Source: Candidatus Desulfaltia sp.
GTDB taxonomy: Bacteria; Desulfobacterota; Desulfobacteria; Desulfobacterales; ETH-SRB1
Assembly (NCBI GenBank): GCA_030656555.1
Contig: JAUSPN010000021.1
Span: 1 to 59,791 of the forward strand
Direction: 5' to 3'
DNA: 59,791 nucleotides
Shown one piece after another: positions 28,892 to 37,981 of this stretch. The number at the start of each line of letters is the position of its first letter. Positions within the stretch are counted from its first letter, which is position 1. Under the pieces are notes generated by a model. That model was not told where the DNA came from. It saw only the letters and a program-made list of their open reading frames with translations, and searched no databases. The position numbers and the translations under genes were made by a program.

Positions 28892-30841
28892 ATGTCCAAG
28901 CTATTATGGGAACCCTCGGAACAAAGAATCAAAAATTCTAACATGTACAGGTTTATGAATTTTATTAATAACAGGTACAGCCGGAATTTTGTTGACTACA
29001 ACTCCCTTTATCAATGGTCGATTGAAAATATCCCTGATTTCTGGGAATCAATGTGGAATTTTGCAGATATTAAAGCTTCAAAACCATATAATCAGGTTGT
29101 TGACGATCCATGTAAAATGCCTGGAGCCAGGTGGTTTTCAGGCGCAAGACTTAATTTTGCCGAGAATCTTCTCCGCTACAGGGATAATAATATTGCCCTG
29201 ATATTTAAAGGAGAAAATCGTGATTCAATTAAAATTACATATTCCGAGCTTTATGAAGATGTAGCAAAAGTCGCAGAATCCTTAAAACAAGCCGGTATTC
29301 AGGCAAACGATCGTGTAGTTGGTTTTATGCCTAATATTCCTGAAACAATTATTGCAATGCTTGCTTCCACAAGTATCGGCGCGACATGGTCTTCATGCTC
29401 ACCGGATTTTGGCATCAAGGGGGTTCTGGACAGATTCGGCCAGGTAAAACCCAAAGTTCTATTTACTGCGGATGGATACTTTTTTAAGGGGAAAAAATTT
29501 GACAGCCTTAAACGCATATCAAATATTCTAAAGGAACTCCCCTCTATTGAAAAGGTCGTTGTGGTGCCTTTTATTCAAGAAAATCCCGACATAAGCGATA
29601 TTAAAAATTCAATTTATTACAATGATTTTAAATCTTCAAAATCCGGACTGGAAATCGAATTTAAGCAGCTTCCTTTTGATCACCCGCTTTATATCATGTA
29701 TTCTTCGGGCACCACAGGGCTTCCAAAATGCATGGTACAGGGCGCAGGTGGGGTTCTTATTCACCAGATAAAAGAGTTGATGCTTCATACAAACCTGAAA
29801 CGAAAAGACAGGATTTTTTATTTTACTACATGTGGCTGGATGATGTGGAACTGGCTGACCTGTTCCCTGTCCTTGGGCGCTACGATTGTTCTGTTTGACG
29901 GCAATCCTTTTTATCCTGTCCCCGGCGCTCTGTGGGAAATGGCTCAGGATGAAAAAATTACGATCTTCGGAACAAGCGCAGGATACATTGCCGCTCTGGA
30001 AAAAGCATCGATCATACCCTGTAAAGAATATGACCTTTCGCCCCTCAAAACAGTGCTATCCACAGGCTCACCGCTTTCCAAAGAAGATTTCGAATATGTC
30101 TACAATAATATCAAAAAAGACCTTCAACTGTCTTCCATCTCCGGAGGCTCTGATCTTAACGGATGTTTTGCTCTTGGGAATCCAATGACTCCGGTTTATG
30201 CGGGAGAGCTGCAGTGCAGAGGACTGGGCATGAAGGTTGAAGCTCTTGACGAAAATGGAAAACCAGTTATTAACAAGCAGGGAGAGCTGGTCTGCACAGC
30301 TCCCTTTCCCTCAATGCCTGTATATTTCTGGAACGATCCTGACAATAAAAAATACAATTCAGCATATTTTGAATCATATCCCGATGTCTGGACTCATGGA
30401 GATTTTATAGAAATCAATGATCATGGGGGAGTGGTAATGCTGGGACGATCTGACGCGACTCTGAATCCCGGAGGTGTAAGAATCGGAACAGCGGAAATAT
30501 ATCGTCAGATAGAACAGATAGAGGGAATAGAAGACAGCGTTGTTGTAGGGCAGAATTTTGAAAATGATGTACGGGTTATACTTTTTGTCAAGATGGCCGA
30601 AGGATATGAACTAAACGAAAATCTGATAAATAAAATCAAAACAACAATCCGAACCAGCGCTTCGCCCAGACACGTTCCAGCTATGATCCTGACTGTTAAA
30701 GATATACCATATACGCATAATATGAAAAAAGTCGAGCTCGCAGTAAAAAAAGTTATTCACAACCAGCCGGTGCTCAATAAAGATTCATTGAAAAATCCTG
30801 AAGCGCTTAAATATTTTGAAAACAGAAAAGAGCTCATCTAA
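28892..30841 (+). CDS. aacS: acetoacetate-CoA ligase (acetoacetyl-CoA synthetase)
   Basis: ATP-dependent activation of acetoacetate to acetoacetyl-CoA through an adenylate. The 649-residue protein has the ANL-family motifs: P-loop YSSGTTGLPKCMVQG, TCGWMMWNWL, GGSDLNG, WTHGDFIEI, and LNPGGVRIGTAEIY ahead of the C-terminal lid, with catalytic Lys in HNMKKVELAVKK. The start MSKLLWEPSEQRI and the N-terminal extension with RWFSGARLNFAENLL are typical of acetoacetyl-CoA synthetases. Its last 8 bases overlap the convergent MEMO-like gene. Confidence 0.94.
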   Translation: MSKLLWEPSEQRIKNSNMYRFMNFINNRYSRNFVDYNSLYQWSIENIPDFWESMWNFADIKASKPYNQVVDDPCKMPGARWFSGARLNFAENLLRYRDNNIALIFKGENRDSIKITYSELYEDVAKVAESLKQAGIQANDRVVGFMPNIPETIIAMLASTSIGATWSSCSPDFGIKGVLDRFGQVKPKVLFTADGYFFKGKKFDSLKRISNILKELPSIEKVVVVPFIQENPDISDIKNSIYYNDFKSSKSGLEIEFKQLPFDHPLYIMYSSGTTGLPKCMVQGAGGVLIHQIKELMLHTNLKRKDRIFYFTTCGWMMWNWLTCSLSLGATIVLFDGNPFYPVPGALWEMAQDEKITIFGTSAGYIAALEKASIIPCKEYDLSPLKTVLSTGSPLSKEDFEYVYNNIKKDLQLSSISGGSDLNGCFALGNPMTPVYAGELQCRGLGMKVEALDENGKPVINKQGELVCTAPFPSMPVYFWNDPDNKKYNSAYFESYPDVWTHGDFIEINDHGGVVMLGRSDATLNPGGVRIGTAEIYRQIEQIEGIEDSVVVGQNFENDVRVILFVKMAEGYELNENLINKIKTTIRTSASPRHVPAMILTVKDIPYTHNMKKVELAVKKVIHNQPVLNKDSLKNPEALKYFENRKELI

Positions 30842-31688
30842 AAATCAGCCCTGCATATCCGACAAAACTGTCATCAGGGTTTTTATCATAGCTCGTATTA
30901 TAAGCAACAAGCTCCGCCTGTCCTGCCCCAAGCTTTTTTGCTGCAGCTATGGCTGTTGCCGCAGCTCCGGAACAGCATGCATTTTGATGTGATATAGCCT
31001 CTCTTATAACCGCACTGGAATCCATTGTAAGCATAACATCAATCATCCTGCGATCATTTTCATTACGCACCCAATCAACTGACTCAGGGCCTGTACCCTT
31101 TGGAATAAAACCGTAATTTATGCCGTAATGTGTAAGATCTGTTGATCCTATAACTTTTGTCCTGAGGCCGAGCTTGGAAGCTATTTTTGCTGCTGCTTTA
31201 CCTATTTCAAAAGAATCGTTTGATGGGGGCACGCCAATTGGAACTATCTTTACATCCCCAAAAAAATATTTAATAAACGGAAGTTGGAGTTCTATTGTAT
31301 TGTCCCGCATAAAACTGTCAGAAGTTTCAATATTAAATGTAAATTTTCCGGCAAGCTCCTCTGCAAGATCCTTTTCAATTTGAATTTCGCCAAACGGGGT
31401 TTCCCATGCACCCTCTTTCATAATATAATTTGAAGATTCAGGATGAAGATGCATGCCAAAAATAATTATTACATCAGTATGTTTTTTATCCTTGAGGCAG
31501 TTGATAACATTGCAGGCAATACTTCCTGAAAAATACCATCCAGCATGTGGCACTATTCCGCCTATTGCGTTTTCTTTTAAAGAATCCTTAACCTTTATTT
31601 CCTCAAGAAAACGTTTGATCTCAATTTCACATTCCTCTGCGCTGTCAGGGTACCATGATCCTGCTAAAATTGCTTTTCTTGCATTCAT
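30834..31688 (-). CDS. MEMO1 family / AmmeMemoRadiSam system protein B
   Basis: A 284-residue protein of the MEMO1 family (dioxygenase-like fold). Conserved candidate metal-binding residues are seen in VPHAGWYFSGSIA, IIFGMHLHPES, VIGSTDLTHYG and the near C-terminal QNACCSGAAATAIAAAKKLG. In bacteria it often accompanies a radical SAM enzyme and an AMMECR1 protein, but neither is next to it here; the neighbours are hypB and hypA. Function not established from sequence. Confidence 0.88.
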   Translation of the reverse strand: MNARKAILAGSWYPDSAEECEIEIKRFLEEIKVKDSLKENAIGGIVPHAGWYFSGSIACNVINCLKDKKHTDVIIIFGMHLHPESSNYIMKEGAWETPFGEIQIEKDLAEELAGKFTFNIETSDSFMRDNTIELQLPFIKYFFGDVKIVPIGVPPSNDSFEIGKAAAKIASKLGLRTKVIGSTDLTHYGINYGFIPKGTGPESVDWVRNENDRRMIDVMLTMDSSAVIREAISHQNACCSGAAATAIAAAKKLGAGQAELVAYNTSYDKNPDDSFVGYAGLIFR

Positions 31689-31736
31689 TGTTATACCCTG
31701 TTTTATTCAGTAAACATTTACCACAGTTCACAAGAT

Positions 31737-32411
31737 TTAAGACTTTTTGTTTTGTTTGCTTTTTACTTTATTTTTAAGCCATTCAATCCATGGATCAAAG
31801 CCTGTATTCTTTGTTGCGGAAATCTCAAAAACAGGCATGCCGGGATTTATCTGTTGAATATTTTTAAGCGTTGAATTTTTGTCATATTCCAGATACGGCA
31901 ACAGATCGATTTTATTTAATATTGCAGCGTTACATTCACGAAACATCAGAGGATATTTTAAGGGCTTATCCTCCCCTTCTGTTACGCTAAGAACGACCAC
32001 GCGTGCGTCTTCTCCGATATCAAATTCAGCAGGGCAAACCAGATTCCCAATGTTTTCCACGATTAAGAAATCGATGTCATCCAAATCAATATTGCTTGCC
32101 GCCTTTTCAATAACATGGGCCGCAAGATGACAGTCTCCTCCGAATTCATCTGTATTAACCTGCACAACAGGAACGCCTGTCCTGGCAAGTCGATCAGCAT
32201 CATTTGAAGTACATATATCTCCCACTATAACGGCGGTTTTTATTTCCGGCATTATATAAGACAGTGTCCTTTCAAGTGTGGCTGTTTTACCAGATCCAGG
32301 AGAACTCATTACATTGAGTACAAAAATCCCTTTTTCCGCAAACAGGTTTCTATTTTGCTGAGCCATTTTTTCATTAACATCCAGAACCCTGCGAACTACT
32401 TTTATTTCCAT
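31737..32411 (-). CDS. hypB: hydrogenase nickel incorporation GTPase HypB
   Basis: GTPase that delivers nickel to NiFe-hydrogenase. The 224-residue product has the G1 P-loop in VMSSPGSGKTATLERTL, the metal-binding region CTSNDADRLARTGVPVVQVN with a conserved Cys, HLAAHVIEKA, and NKIDLLPY (G4, NKxD). It lacks an N-terminal His-rich nickel-storage tail. I chose ATG at 32411 (start MEIKVVRRVL) because AAGGA precedes it; the frame remains open 13 codons further. Partner hypA lies 292 bp upstream, separated by an A-type repeat. Confidence 0.95.
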   Translation of the reverse strand: MEIKVVRRVLDVNEKMAQQNRNLFAEKGIFVLNVMSSPGSGKTATLERTLSYIMPEIKTAVIVGDICTSNDADRLARTGVPVVQVNTDEFGGDCHLAAHVIEKAASNIDLDDIDFLIVENIGNLVCPAEFDIGEDARVVVLSVTEGEDKPLKYPLMFRECNAAILNKIDLLPYLEYDKNSTLKNIQQINPGMPVFEISATKNTGFDPWIEWLKNKVKSKQNKKS

Positions 32412-32438
32412 GTTGATATCCTTTGCCTTAAAATAATA

Positions 32439-32658
32439 GTAACCGTTCACGGTTCACGGTTCACGGTTCACGGTTTTTTTAATAAATTTTGTAATGATTG
32501 AAGCATGTTTGATATTGATCTTAATTCTTAAATTTTTTTCAGAAAATACCTTTGTCGATTGTCGATTATTTTTTTTACAATCATCAATTCTTTGAGCCTC
32601 TTGCTTTTATGTTTTGATCAACCGTTAACTGTAAACTGTTAACCGTAAACGGTTACAA
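32439..32658. repeat. A-type (GGTTCAC) inverted iteron repeat
   Basis: Four GGTTCAC units (32445-32475) face a complementary run ending CCGTAAACGGTTAC (32617-32658). It fills most of the gap between hypB and hypA. Confidence 0.8.
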
Positions 32659-32702
32659 ATAATATTATCAAATTTAATCATACCTGAAGCGGTAATATTT
32701 TC

Positions 32703-33053
32703 TTATTCTTCTGCAACTTCGATCGAAATTATATCAAGTTCCCTTCCGGAAACAATATCAATTAATCCGCTTTCGCATTTTTTGCATTTAAAAACAGGAC
32801 TGTTTATAGTCCACTTAAAATCACATTCTCTGCACCTGGCTACAACCGGAATTTCTTCAATGTTCAGCTTTGCTCCGGCAAGAGGTGTGTCTTTTGATAC
32901 AATATCAAAACAAAACCGAAGGCTCTCAGGTACAATTGCAGAAAGTTTGCCTACCTTCAAGTTGACCCTTTCAACACAAGCATTTTTTATATTATCGGGT
33001 ATTGAAGATATTGCGATCTCGACTATCTCCATTGCTATTCCCATTTCATGCAT
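32703..33053 (-). CDS. hypA: hydrogenase maturation nickel chaperone HypA
   Basis: Small nickel- and zinc-binding protein that works with HypB. The 116-residue product starts MHEMGIAMEIVEIA with the nickel-binding His2, and has the zinc site of two Cys pairs, CRECDF and CKKCESG (near residues 74-95). Normal length. The two hyp genes are together but no hydrogenase structural gene is in the window. Confidence 0.96.
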   Translation of the reverse strand: MHEMGIAMEIVEIAISSIPDNIKNACVERVNLKVGKLSAIVPESLRFCFDIVSKDTPLAGAKLNIEEIPVVARCRECDFKWTINSPVFKCKKCESGLIDIVSGRELDIISIEVAEE

Positions 33054-33121
33054 TATAAGTACCTGTATTTACAAAATTAGTCCTGGAGCAACCTTATATA
33101 TTTTTGGGGGAAATCGTAACT

Positions 33122-33213
33122 ACTCGGGTTCACGGTTCACGGTTCACAGTTATTCAATTTCGTACTGTTTTTTTCAACCGTGAACTGATAACTGTAAACC
33201 GTAAACGGTTACT
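33122..33213. repeat. A-type (GGTTCAC) inverted iteron repeat
   Basis: GGTTCACGGTTCACGGTTCA (33124-33143) faces CCGTGAACTGATAACTG and CCGTAAACGGTTAC (33178-33213). Lies between hypA and sucD. Confidence 0.8.
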
Positions 33214-33226
33214 TTTGTTTTAGCCA

Positions 33227-34102
33227 CTACTGCTTAAATATCTCTGCACAAAACTCCCCAAGGGTGCACAGATCTTCGCAGATATAAACCCCGTTTTCTT
33301 TCATCACAGCAATTTTTTCCTGTGCCGTGCCCTTGCCACCGCTCACAATTGCGCCGGCATGACCCATCCGCCGTCCAGGTGGCGCTGTTAATCCGGCAAT
33401 AAAACCAACAACCTTTTTTTTCATATTCTCAGAGATAAACCTGGCCGCTTCCTCTTCCGCGCTGCCCCCGATCTCTCCGACCATAAGAACCCCTTTTGTA
33501 TCAGGATCCCTTTCAAATGCATCCAGACAATCTATAAAGTTTGTTCCGATTATTGGATCACCACCAATGCCTATACAGGTGGTCTGTCCTATTCCCTGCA
33601 AGGTTAACTGATTTACAACCTCGTATGTCAGTGTACCGGAACGGGATATAACACCTATGGGGCCGCCTGGTTTGTGTATAAATCCAGGCATAATGCCGAC
33701 CTTGCACAGGCCTGGCGAAATGATGCCTGGACAATTTGGCCCCACGAGACGCGACCTGACATTTCCCATATAATTTTTAACTTTCATCATATCCAGAATC
33801 GGGATGCCTTCAGTAATTGTAACGATAATTTCAATTCCATTATCTGCCGCTTCCACAATTGCATCAGTTGCGTATTGCGGGGGAACGAAAATCATGCTGC
33901 AGTTTGCGCGGGTCTTATCGACAGCCTCGGCAACCGTATTAAACACAGGGATATCATCAATTTTTTCCCCTCCCTTGCCAGGGGTTGTCCCTGCGACAAC
34001 ATTTGTGCCGTATGCGACACATTGACGTGCGTGAAACTGTCCTTCTTTCCCTGTTATGCCCTGAACTAACAACCTTGTATTTTTATCAACAAATATACTC
34101 AC
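33227..34102 (-). CDS. sucD: succinate-CoA ligase subunit alpha
   Basis: Interconverts succinyl-CoA + NDP + Pi and succinate + CoA + NTP. The 291-residue protein has the CoA-binding Rossmann fold ([28 protein letters not shown]) and the phosphohistidine in [20 protein letters not shown] near residue 245. ATGA overlap with sucC (34099-34102) shows coupling. Confidence 0.97.
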   Translation of the reverse strand: MSIFVDKNTRLLVQGITGKEGQFHARQCVAYGTNVVAGTTPGKGGEKIDDIPVFNTVAEAVDKTRANCSMIFVPPQYATDAIVEAADNGIEIIVTITEGIPILDMMKVKNYMGNVRSRLVGPNCPGIISPGLCKVGIMPGFIHKPGGPIGVISRSGTLTYEVVNQLTLQGIGQTTCIGIGGDPIIGTNFIDCLDAFERDPDTKGVLMVGEIGGSAEEEAARFISENMKKKVVGFIAGLTAPPGRRMGHAGAIVSGGKGTAQEKIAVMKENGVYICEDLCTLGEFCAEIFKQ

Positions 34103-35280
34103 TTTTTGAGACCCTTCCGCGCTCCTGCAAGTTCTGAAATCTTTTGCGCCGCATCCTTAAGATCTGCGGCATAAATCGGCTTAAAGCCGGATCCATAAAG
34201 AATCCTGCGGCCTTCCTCAATATTAGTTCCGTCCATGCGAATTACTACGGGTATGTTCAAATCTGTCTTGTCAACAGCACGAACAATCCCTTTTGCCAAC
34301 ACGTCGCAACGGAGTATCCCGCCAAAGATATTTATGAAAACCAGTTTCACATCCTTATCGCTGAGAATAAGCCTGAAACCTTTTTCAACCATTTCAATGG
34401 TGGTGCCGCCGCCAACATCAAGAAAGTTGGCAGGTTTTGCGCCTGCAAGCTTTATTATATCCATGGTCGCCATTGCCAGGCCCGCACCATTTACCATGTT
34501 GCCGACATTTCCATCCATCTTGATATAATGGAGATTAAATCTTGACGCTTCAACCTCAAGTGGATCTTCCTCCTCTATATCTCGATATTCAATGATGCCC
34601 CTGTGACGGAACAGTGCGTTGTCATCAATTTCTATCTTCGCATCCAGAGCTGTAATAGATTGTTTGGCTGTAACCACAAGCGGATTTATCTCAACCAAAG
34701 AGCAGTCATAATCAGTAAAGAGTCTGTACAGGTTCTGAAGTATTAAAACAAACTGCTTCCAGACAGAAGATGTAAGTTTCAGGTCAAAAGCGATTTTCCG
34801 GCAGTGAAAGGGCTGGAGACCGATGTTCGGATCAATATAAACCCTGATTATCTTTTCAGGCATTTCAACGGCCGCATCTTCAATATCGATTCCGCCTGCC
34901 TCGCTTGCCATAATAAGTATTTTTGAAGTTTTCCTGTCAGCAATAATGCTAAGATAAATCTCTTTATCTATTGCCAGCTTTTCTTCAATAAGCACCTTTC
35001 TGACAAGCTTTCCTCCAGGGCCTGTCTGTCTGGTAATAATCTTTGTTCCGATAAGGCCGTGCGTCAGACTATAAACCTCATCGGTTGATTCCGCAAGCTT
35101 GATACCGCCGCCTTTTCCCCGCCCGCCTGCATGAATCTGGGCTTTAATAACAACAGGAAACCTGCCGATTCTACGCGCTATGGATCGGGCCTCGTCAGGA
35201 TCAAAGGCAATCCCTCCATACGGTATGTCAATATTGTATTTTCTAAATAATTCTTTTGCCTGATATTCGTGTATCCGCAT
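34099..35280 (-). CDS. sucC: succinate-CoA ligase subunit beta
   Basis: Nucleotide-binding subunit of succinyl-CoA ligase. The 393-residue product begins [17 protein letters not shown], has the ATP-grasp features [16 protein letters not shown] (near 46-61) and LVEINPLVV, and the CoA-ligase domain [29 protein letters not shown] and [23 protein letters not shown] precedes the ATG. First of the sucCD pair; a B-type repeat separates it from the PycB/OadA gene upstream. Confidence 0.97.
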   Translation of the reverse strand: MRIHEYQAKELFRKYNIDIPYGGIAFDPDEARSIARRIGRFPVVIKAQIHAGGRGKGGGIKLAESTDEVYSLTHGLIGTKIITRQTGPGGKLVRKVLIEEKLAIDKEIYLSIIADRKTSKILIMASEAGGIDIEDAAVEMPEKIIRVYIDPNIGLQPFHCRKIAFDLKLTSSVWKQFVLILQNLYRLFTDYDCSLVEINPLVVTAKQSITALDAKIEIDDNALFRHRGIIEYRDIEEEDPLEVEASRFNLHYIKMDGNVGNMVNGAGLAMATMDIIKLAGAKPANFLDVGGGTTIEMVEKGFRLILSDKDVKLVFINIFGGILRCDVLAKGIVRAVDKTDLNIPVVIRMDGTNIEEGRRILYGSGFKPIYAADLKDAAQKISELAGARKGLKK

Positions 35281-35307
35281 TATATATCTTCCTTAAGGCT
35301 CTTACTA

Positions 35308-35452
35308 CAGTGAGCTAAAGCAACAAAAAAAGTTGCAAGTGAGCTAAAGTTAAGGTATGCGCCTTTGGCGCCGCCAATTTTATATAAAAGATGGAGCGTA
35401 GCAACTCATTAACTTTAGGCACTTTAGCTCACTTTAGGCACTCGTAACTTCT
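35308..35452. repeat. B-type repeat, copy 2
   Basis: Arms of GTGAGCTAAAG units and CTTTAGGCACTCGTAACTT around the core GCGCCTTTGGCGCCGCC plus AATTTTATATAAAAGATGG. Between sucC and the PycB/OadA gene. Confidence 0.9.
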
Positions 35453-35459
35453 TTACTGT

Positions 35460-37502
35460 TTACTCAATAATACAAAGCACAGCACCGTTTGCAACAGAAT
35501 CACCTGTGCTGAAATTAACAGACTTAATCGTGCCGCTTGCCGGAGAAGGCAAAGCGTTTTCCATTTTCATGGCCTCAAGAATAACAATTGTTTCGCCTTT
35601 ATTTACTGTGTCTCCTGCAACTTTTTCGTATTTTATTATCATACCGGGCATTGGAGCCTTAAGAGGAATGCCTTCAGTACTTTTAACCGGATTGGAAGCT
35701 TTCTGAACCTTAGGCCCCTGCAAAGAATAGTCTGCAGATGCTTTAGGGACAGAAGCTCCAACAGGAGCTTTTGGCGTCTCATAAACTGCGGCCAAAGGCT
35801 GAGGAGCATAAACAGGATTGGCTGCCAGGGGTGTCTGCTGGATATATCTTGCAACAGGAGGTCCTCCCTGTTCTTCTACGTCAACCTCAAAATACTCGTC
35901 GTCAACAAACACGTTGAATTTACGCAGGTATTCACCCTTGGGAGGAGCTTCTTTTTCCGGCCTTTCAATCAGCTTGCCTTCAAGGGCTTTTTTAATAAGT
36001 TCCTGCTCGGCCTTAACATCTTCCATTGTTTTTGGTCTTACTTCTTGGGGGGGCTGCTCTTTACCGTATTTCCATTTTAAAAATCTTTTGCCTGTAATAG
36101 GATAAAGCGCATATATAAGAACATCGTCTATGTCTTTGGCAAGACCTTCTACATCTTTCTTTGCCTTTTCCAGTTCAGGCTCTAAGACATCGGCTGGTTT
36201 GCATGTAATTGGAGTTTCTCCTCTTGTATAACCTTTTAAACTTTTGGCCATAACTTCGGAATCAATGGAAACCGGTGTCTTTCCGTACAGGCCGTAGCAC
36301 AGGTCCTTAACCTGGCCTGTAATCATTTTGTATCTTTCTTTGTCATCGTCAAACAATACATTATTGACAGTCTGAACACCGACAATCTGGCTTGTAGGAG
36401 TAACAAGAGGAACCTGGCCAAGCTCTTTCCTGACCTTTGGGAGTTCTGCATACACCTCTTCTATCCTGTCAAGAGCATTCATCCCTTTCAACTGATTGAC
36501 AAGGTTGGACAGCATCCCTCCAGGGGTTTGATGAAGAAGAACATTGATATCAATTATGGAAAGTTTTGTATCATCCAGCAAATGCCTGTACTTGGGAATA
36601 ATATCTTTCTCAAAAATTCTATTAATAGCCGCCAGAAGCTTGATGTCAAAGCCAGTATCTCTGTTTGTTCCCATAAGTGTCATTACAAAGGGCTCAATAG
36701 CCGGGTGTGAAGTACGATATGCCATCGGAGACAGGCAGGTGTCAATAATATCAACACCAGCCTCAATAGCCTTTAGATGAGCCATGTCCGCCATACCTGA
36801 AGTAAAATGGCTGTGAAGATGAACCGGAACCGATAAAGTCGCTTTTAATGCCTTGACAATGGCATATGCGTCATAAGGGGCTATCATGCCGGCCATATCC
36901 TTTATGCAAATGCTGTCCGCGCCCATTCTTTCGAGATCTTTTGCTTTATTTACGTAATATTCAAGGTTATAGACGTCTCCGCCCATACGCGGCTCGGTTA
37001 TTGAAAAGCATATGCAGCCCTGAAAATGTTTTTCGCATTTTTTGATAACAGGAACAACCGTCTCAAGGTTACGAAAGTCATTTAAAGCATCAAATGCCCT
37101 GAAAACATCAATGCCGTTTGCAGCTGCTCTTGCAACAAACTCTTTGGCAACATCATCGGCGTAGTTTCTGTATCCCACCAGGTTCTGAGCCCTGAGCAGC
37201 ATGGACATCGGGGTCTTTTTAAAATATCTTTTTAAAGTCCTGATCCTTTCCCATGGGTCCTCATTCAAAAAACGGTGCATTGTGTCAAAAGTAGCTCCTC
37301 CCCATGTTTCCACAGCCCAGAACCCGACCTCATCCATCATCTCTGCAACAGGAATCATGTCTTCAGTGCGCCCCCTTGTGGCAAACAAGGACTGATGACC
37401 GTCACGCAAAGATAGATCCATTATTTTAATAGGGTTTTTTGCCTTAGGCCTGTCCTTACTGTAATCAATTTTTGTAATTTCCACCTTATTATGATCGCTC
37501 AT
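35460..37502 (-). CDS. pyruvate carboxylase subunit B / oxaloacetate decarboxylase alpha-type carboxyltransferase with biotin domain
   Basis: Carboxyltransferase that moves CO2 between biotin and pyruvate/oxaloacetate. The 680-residue protein has the HMGL-like TIM barrel (IMDLSLRDGHQSLFATR, RAFDALNDFRN, CIKDMAGMIAPYDAYA, HLHSHFTSGMADMAH), the conserved carboxylase domain (about 330-520), an Ala/Pro-rich linker and a C-terminal biotinyl domain with the lysine in EAMKMENALPSP. With MmdA and the mutase nearby it fits a methylmalonyl-CoA:pyruvate transcarboxylase. I chose ATG at 37502 (AGGAG upstream); the open frame runs further into a repeat. Confidence 0.9.
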   Translation of the reverse strand: MSDHNKVEITKIDYSKDRPKAKNPIKIMDLSLRDGHQSLFATRGRTEDMIPVAEMMDEVGFWAVETWGGATFDTMHRFLNEDPWERIRTLKRYFKKTPMSMLLRAQNLVGYRNYADDVAKEFVARAAANGIDVFRAFDALNDFRNLETVVPVIKKCEKHFQGCICFSITEPRMGGDVYNLEYYVNKAKDLERMGADSICIKDMAGMIAPYDAYAIVKALKATLSVPVHLHSHFTSGMADMAHLKAIEAGVDIIDTCLSPMAYRTSHPAIEPFVMTLMGTNRDTGFDIKLLAAINRIFEKDIIPKYRHLLDDTKLSIIDINVLLHQTPGGMLSNLVNQLKGMNALDRIEEVYAELPKVRKELGQVPLVTPTSQIVGVQTVNNVLFDDDKERYKMITGQVKDLCYGLYGKTPVSIDSEVMAKSLKGYTRGETPITCKPADVLEPELEKAKKDVEGLAKDIDDVLIYALYPITGKRFLKWKYGKEQPPQEVRPKTMEDVKAEQELIKKALEGKLIERPEKEAPPKGEYLRKFNVFVDDEYFEVDVEEQGGPPVARYIQQTPLAANPVYAPQPLAAVYETPKAPVGASVPKASADYSLQGPKVQKASNPVKSTEGIPLKAPMPGMIIKYEKVAGDTVNKGETIVILEAMKMENALPSPASGTIKSVNFSTGDSVANGAVLCIIE

Positions 37503-37521
37503 ATTAATAGTTCTCCTTTTT

Positions 37522-37646
37522 AAAGTGCCTAAAGTGCCTAAAGTTAATGAGTCGCTTTGCTCCATCTTTTATATAAAATTGGCTGCGCCAAAGGCGCACA
37601 CCTTAACTTTAGCTCACTTTAGGCACTTTAGCGCACTTGTAACTTT
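37522..37646. repeat. B-type repeat, copy 3 (inverted)
   Basis: Arms AGTGCCTAAAGTGCCTAAAG and CTTTAGGCACTTTAGCGC with the core GGCTGCGCCAAAGGCGC and TTTTATATAAAATT reversed relative to the other copies. Just upstream of the PycB/OadA start codon. Confidence 0.9.
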
Positions 37647-37661
37647 TTTTGTTATTTTAGC

Positions 37662-37880
37662 TCACTTTCCTTTATAAAAAGCCTTCATCTGCATTAGGCC
37701 ACGCATCTGCATCTGAGCCTGTCGCCCGCTTATACCCCACAGATTTAATGAAACCCGTCTTGATATAAAATCAGCGCTGTCGGCTACAATCGCGGGCTGC
37801 ATGCCGACAAACTCCTCTTCAGTTTTAATATAGCTCATTACCGCAGCTGTTGCGGCGACCATCTTCTTTTTATCACCCAT
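37662..37880 (-). CDS. small protein of the carboxyltransferase operon
   Basis: A 72-residue basic protein starting MGDKKKMVAATAAVMSYIKT. The segment VAATAAVMSYI resembles the C-terminal helix found in gamma/delta-type small subunits of biotin decarboxylases (OadG/MmdD), but the membrane helix of those subunits is missing, so any link is inference from position between mmdA and the PycB/OadA gene. Start ATG at 37880 is preceded by AAGGAG; the frame is open further upstream without a better start. Confidence 0.7.
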   Translation of the reverse strand: MGDKKKMVAATAAVMSYIKTEEEFVGMQPAIVADSADFISRRVSLNLWGISGRQAQMQMRGLMQMKAFYKGK

Positions 37881-37918
37881 TACCCCGACTCCTTTGGATT
37901 GACGATTATCGACAATCA

Positions 37919-37978
37919 TCAATCCTTGCCCTAATCCCTTAACCCTTAACCGTGAACCGTGAACCCCAATCCTTTAAC
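37919..37978. repeat. mixed TTAATCC / GGTTCAC iteron tract
   Basis: Units CCTAATCCCTTAACCCTTAA are followed by CCGTGAACCGTGAACC and CAATCCTTTAACC. Single-sided (no facing arm), between mmdA and the small protein gene. Confidence 0.65.
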
Positions 37979-37981
37979 CTT

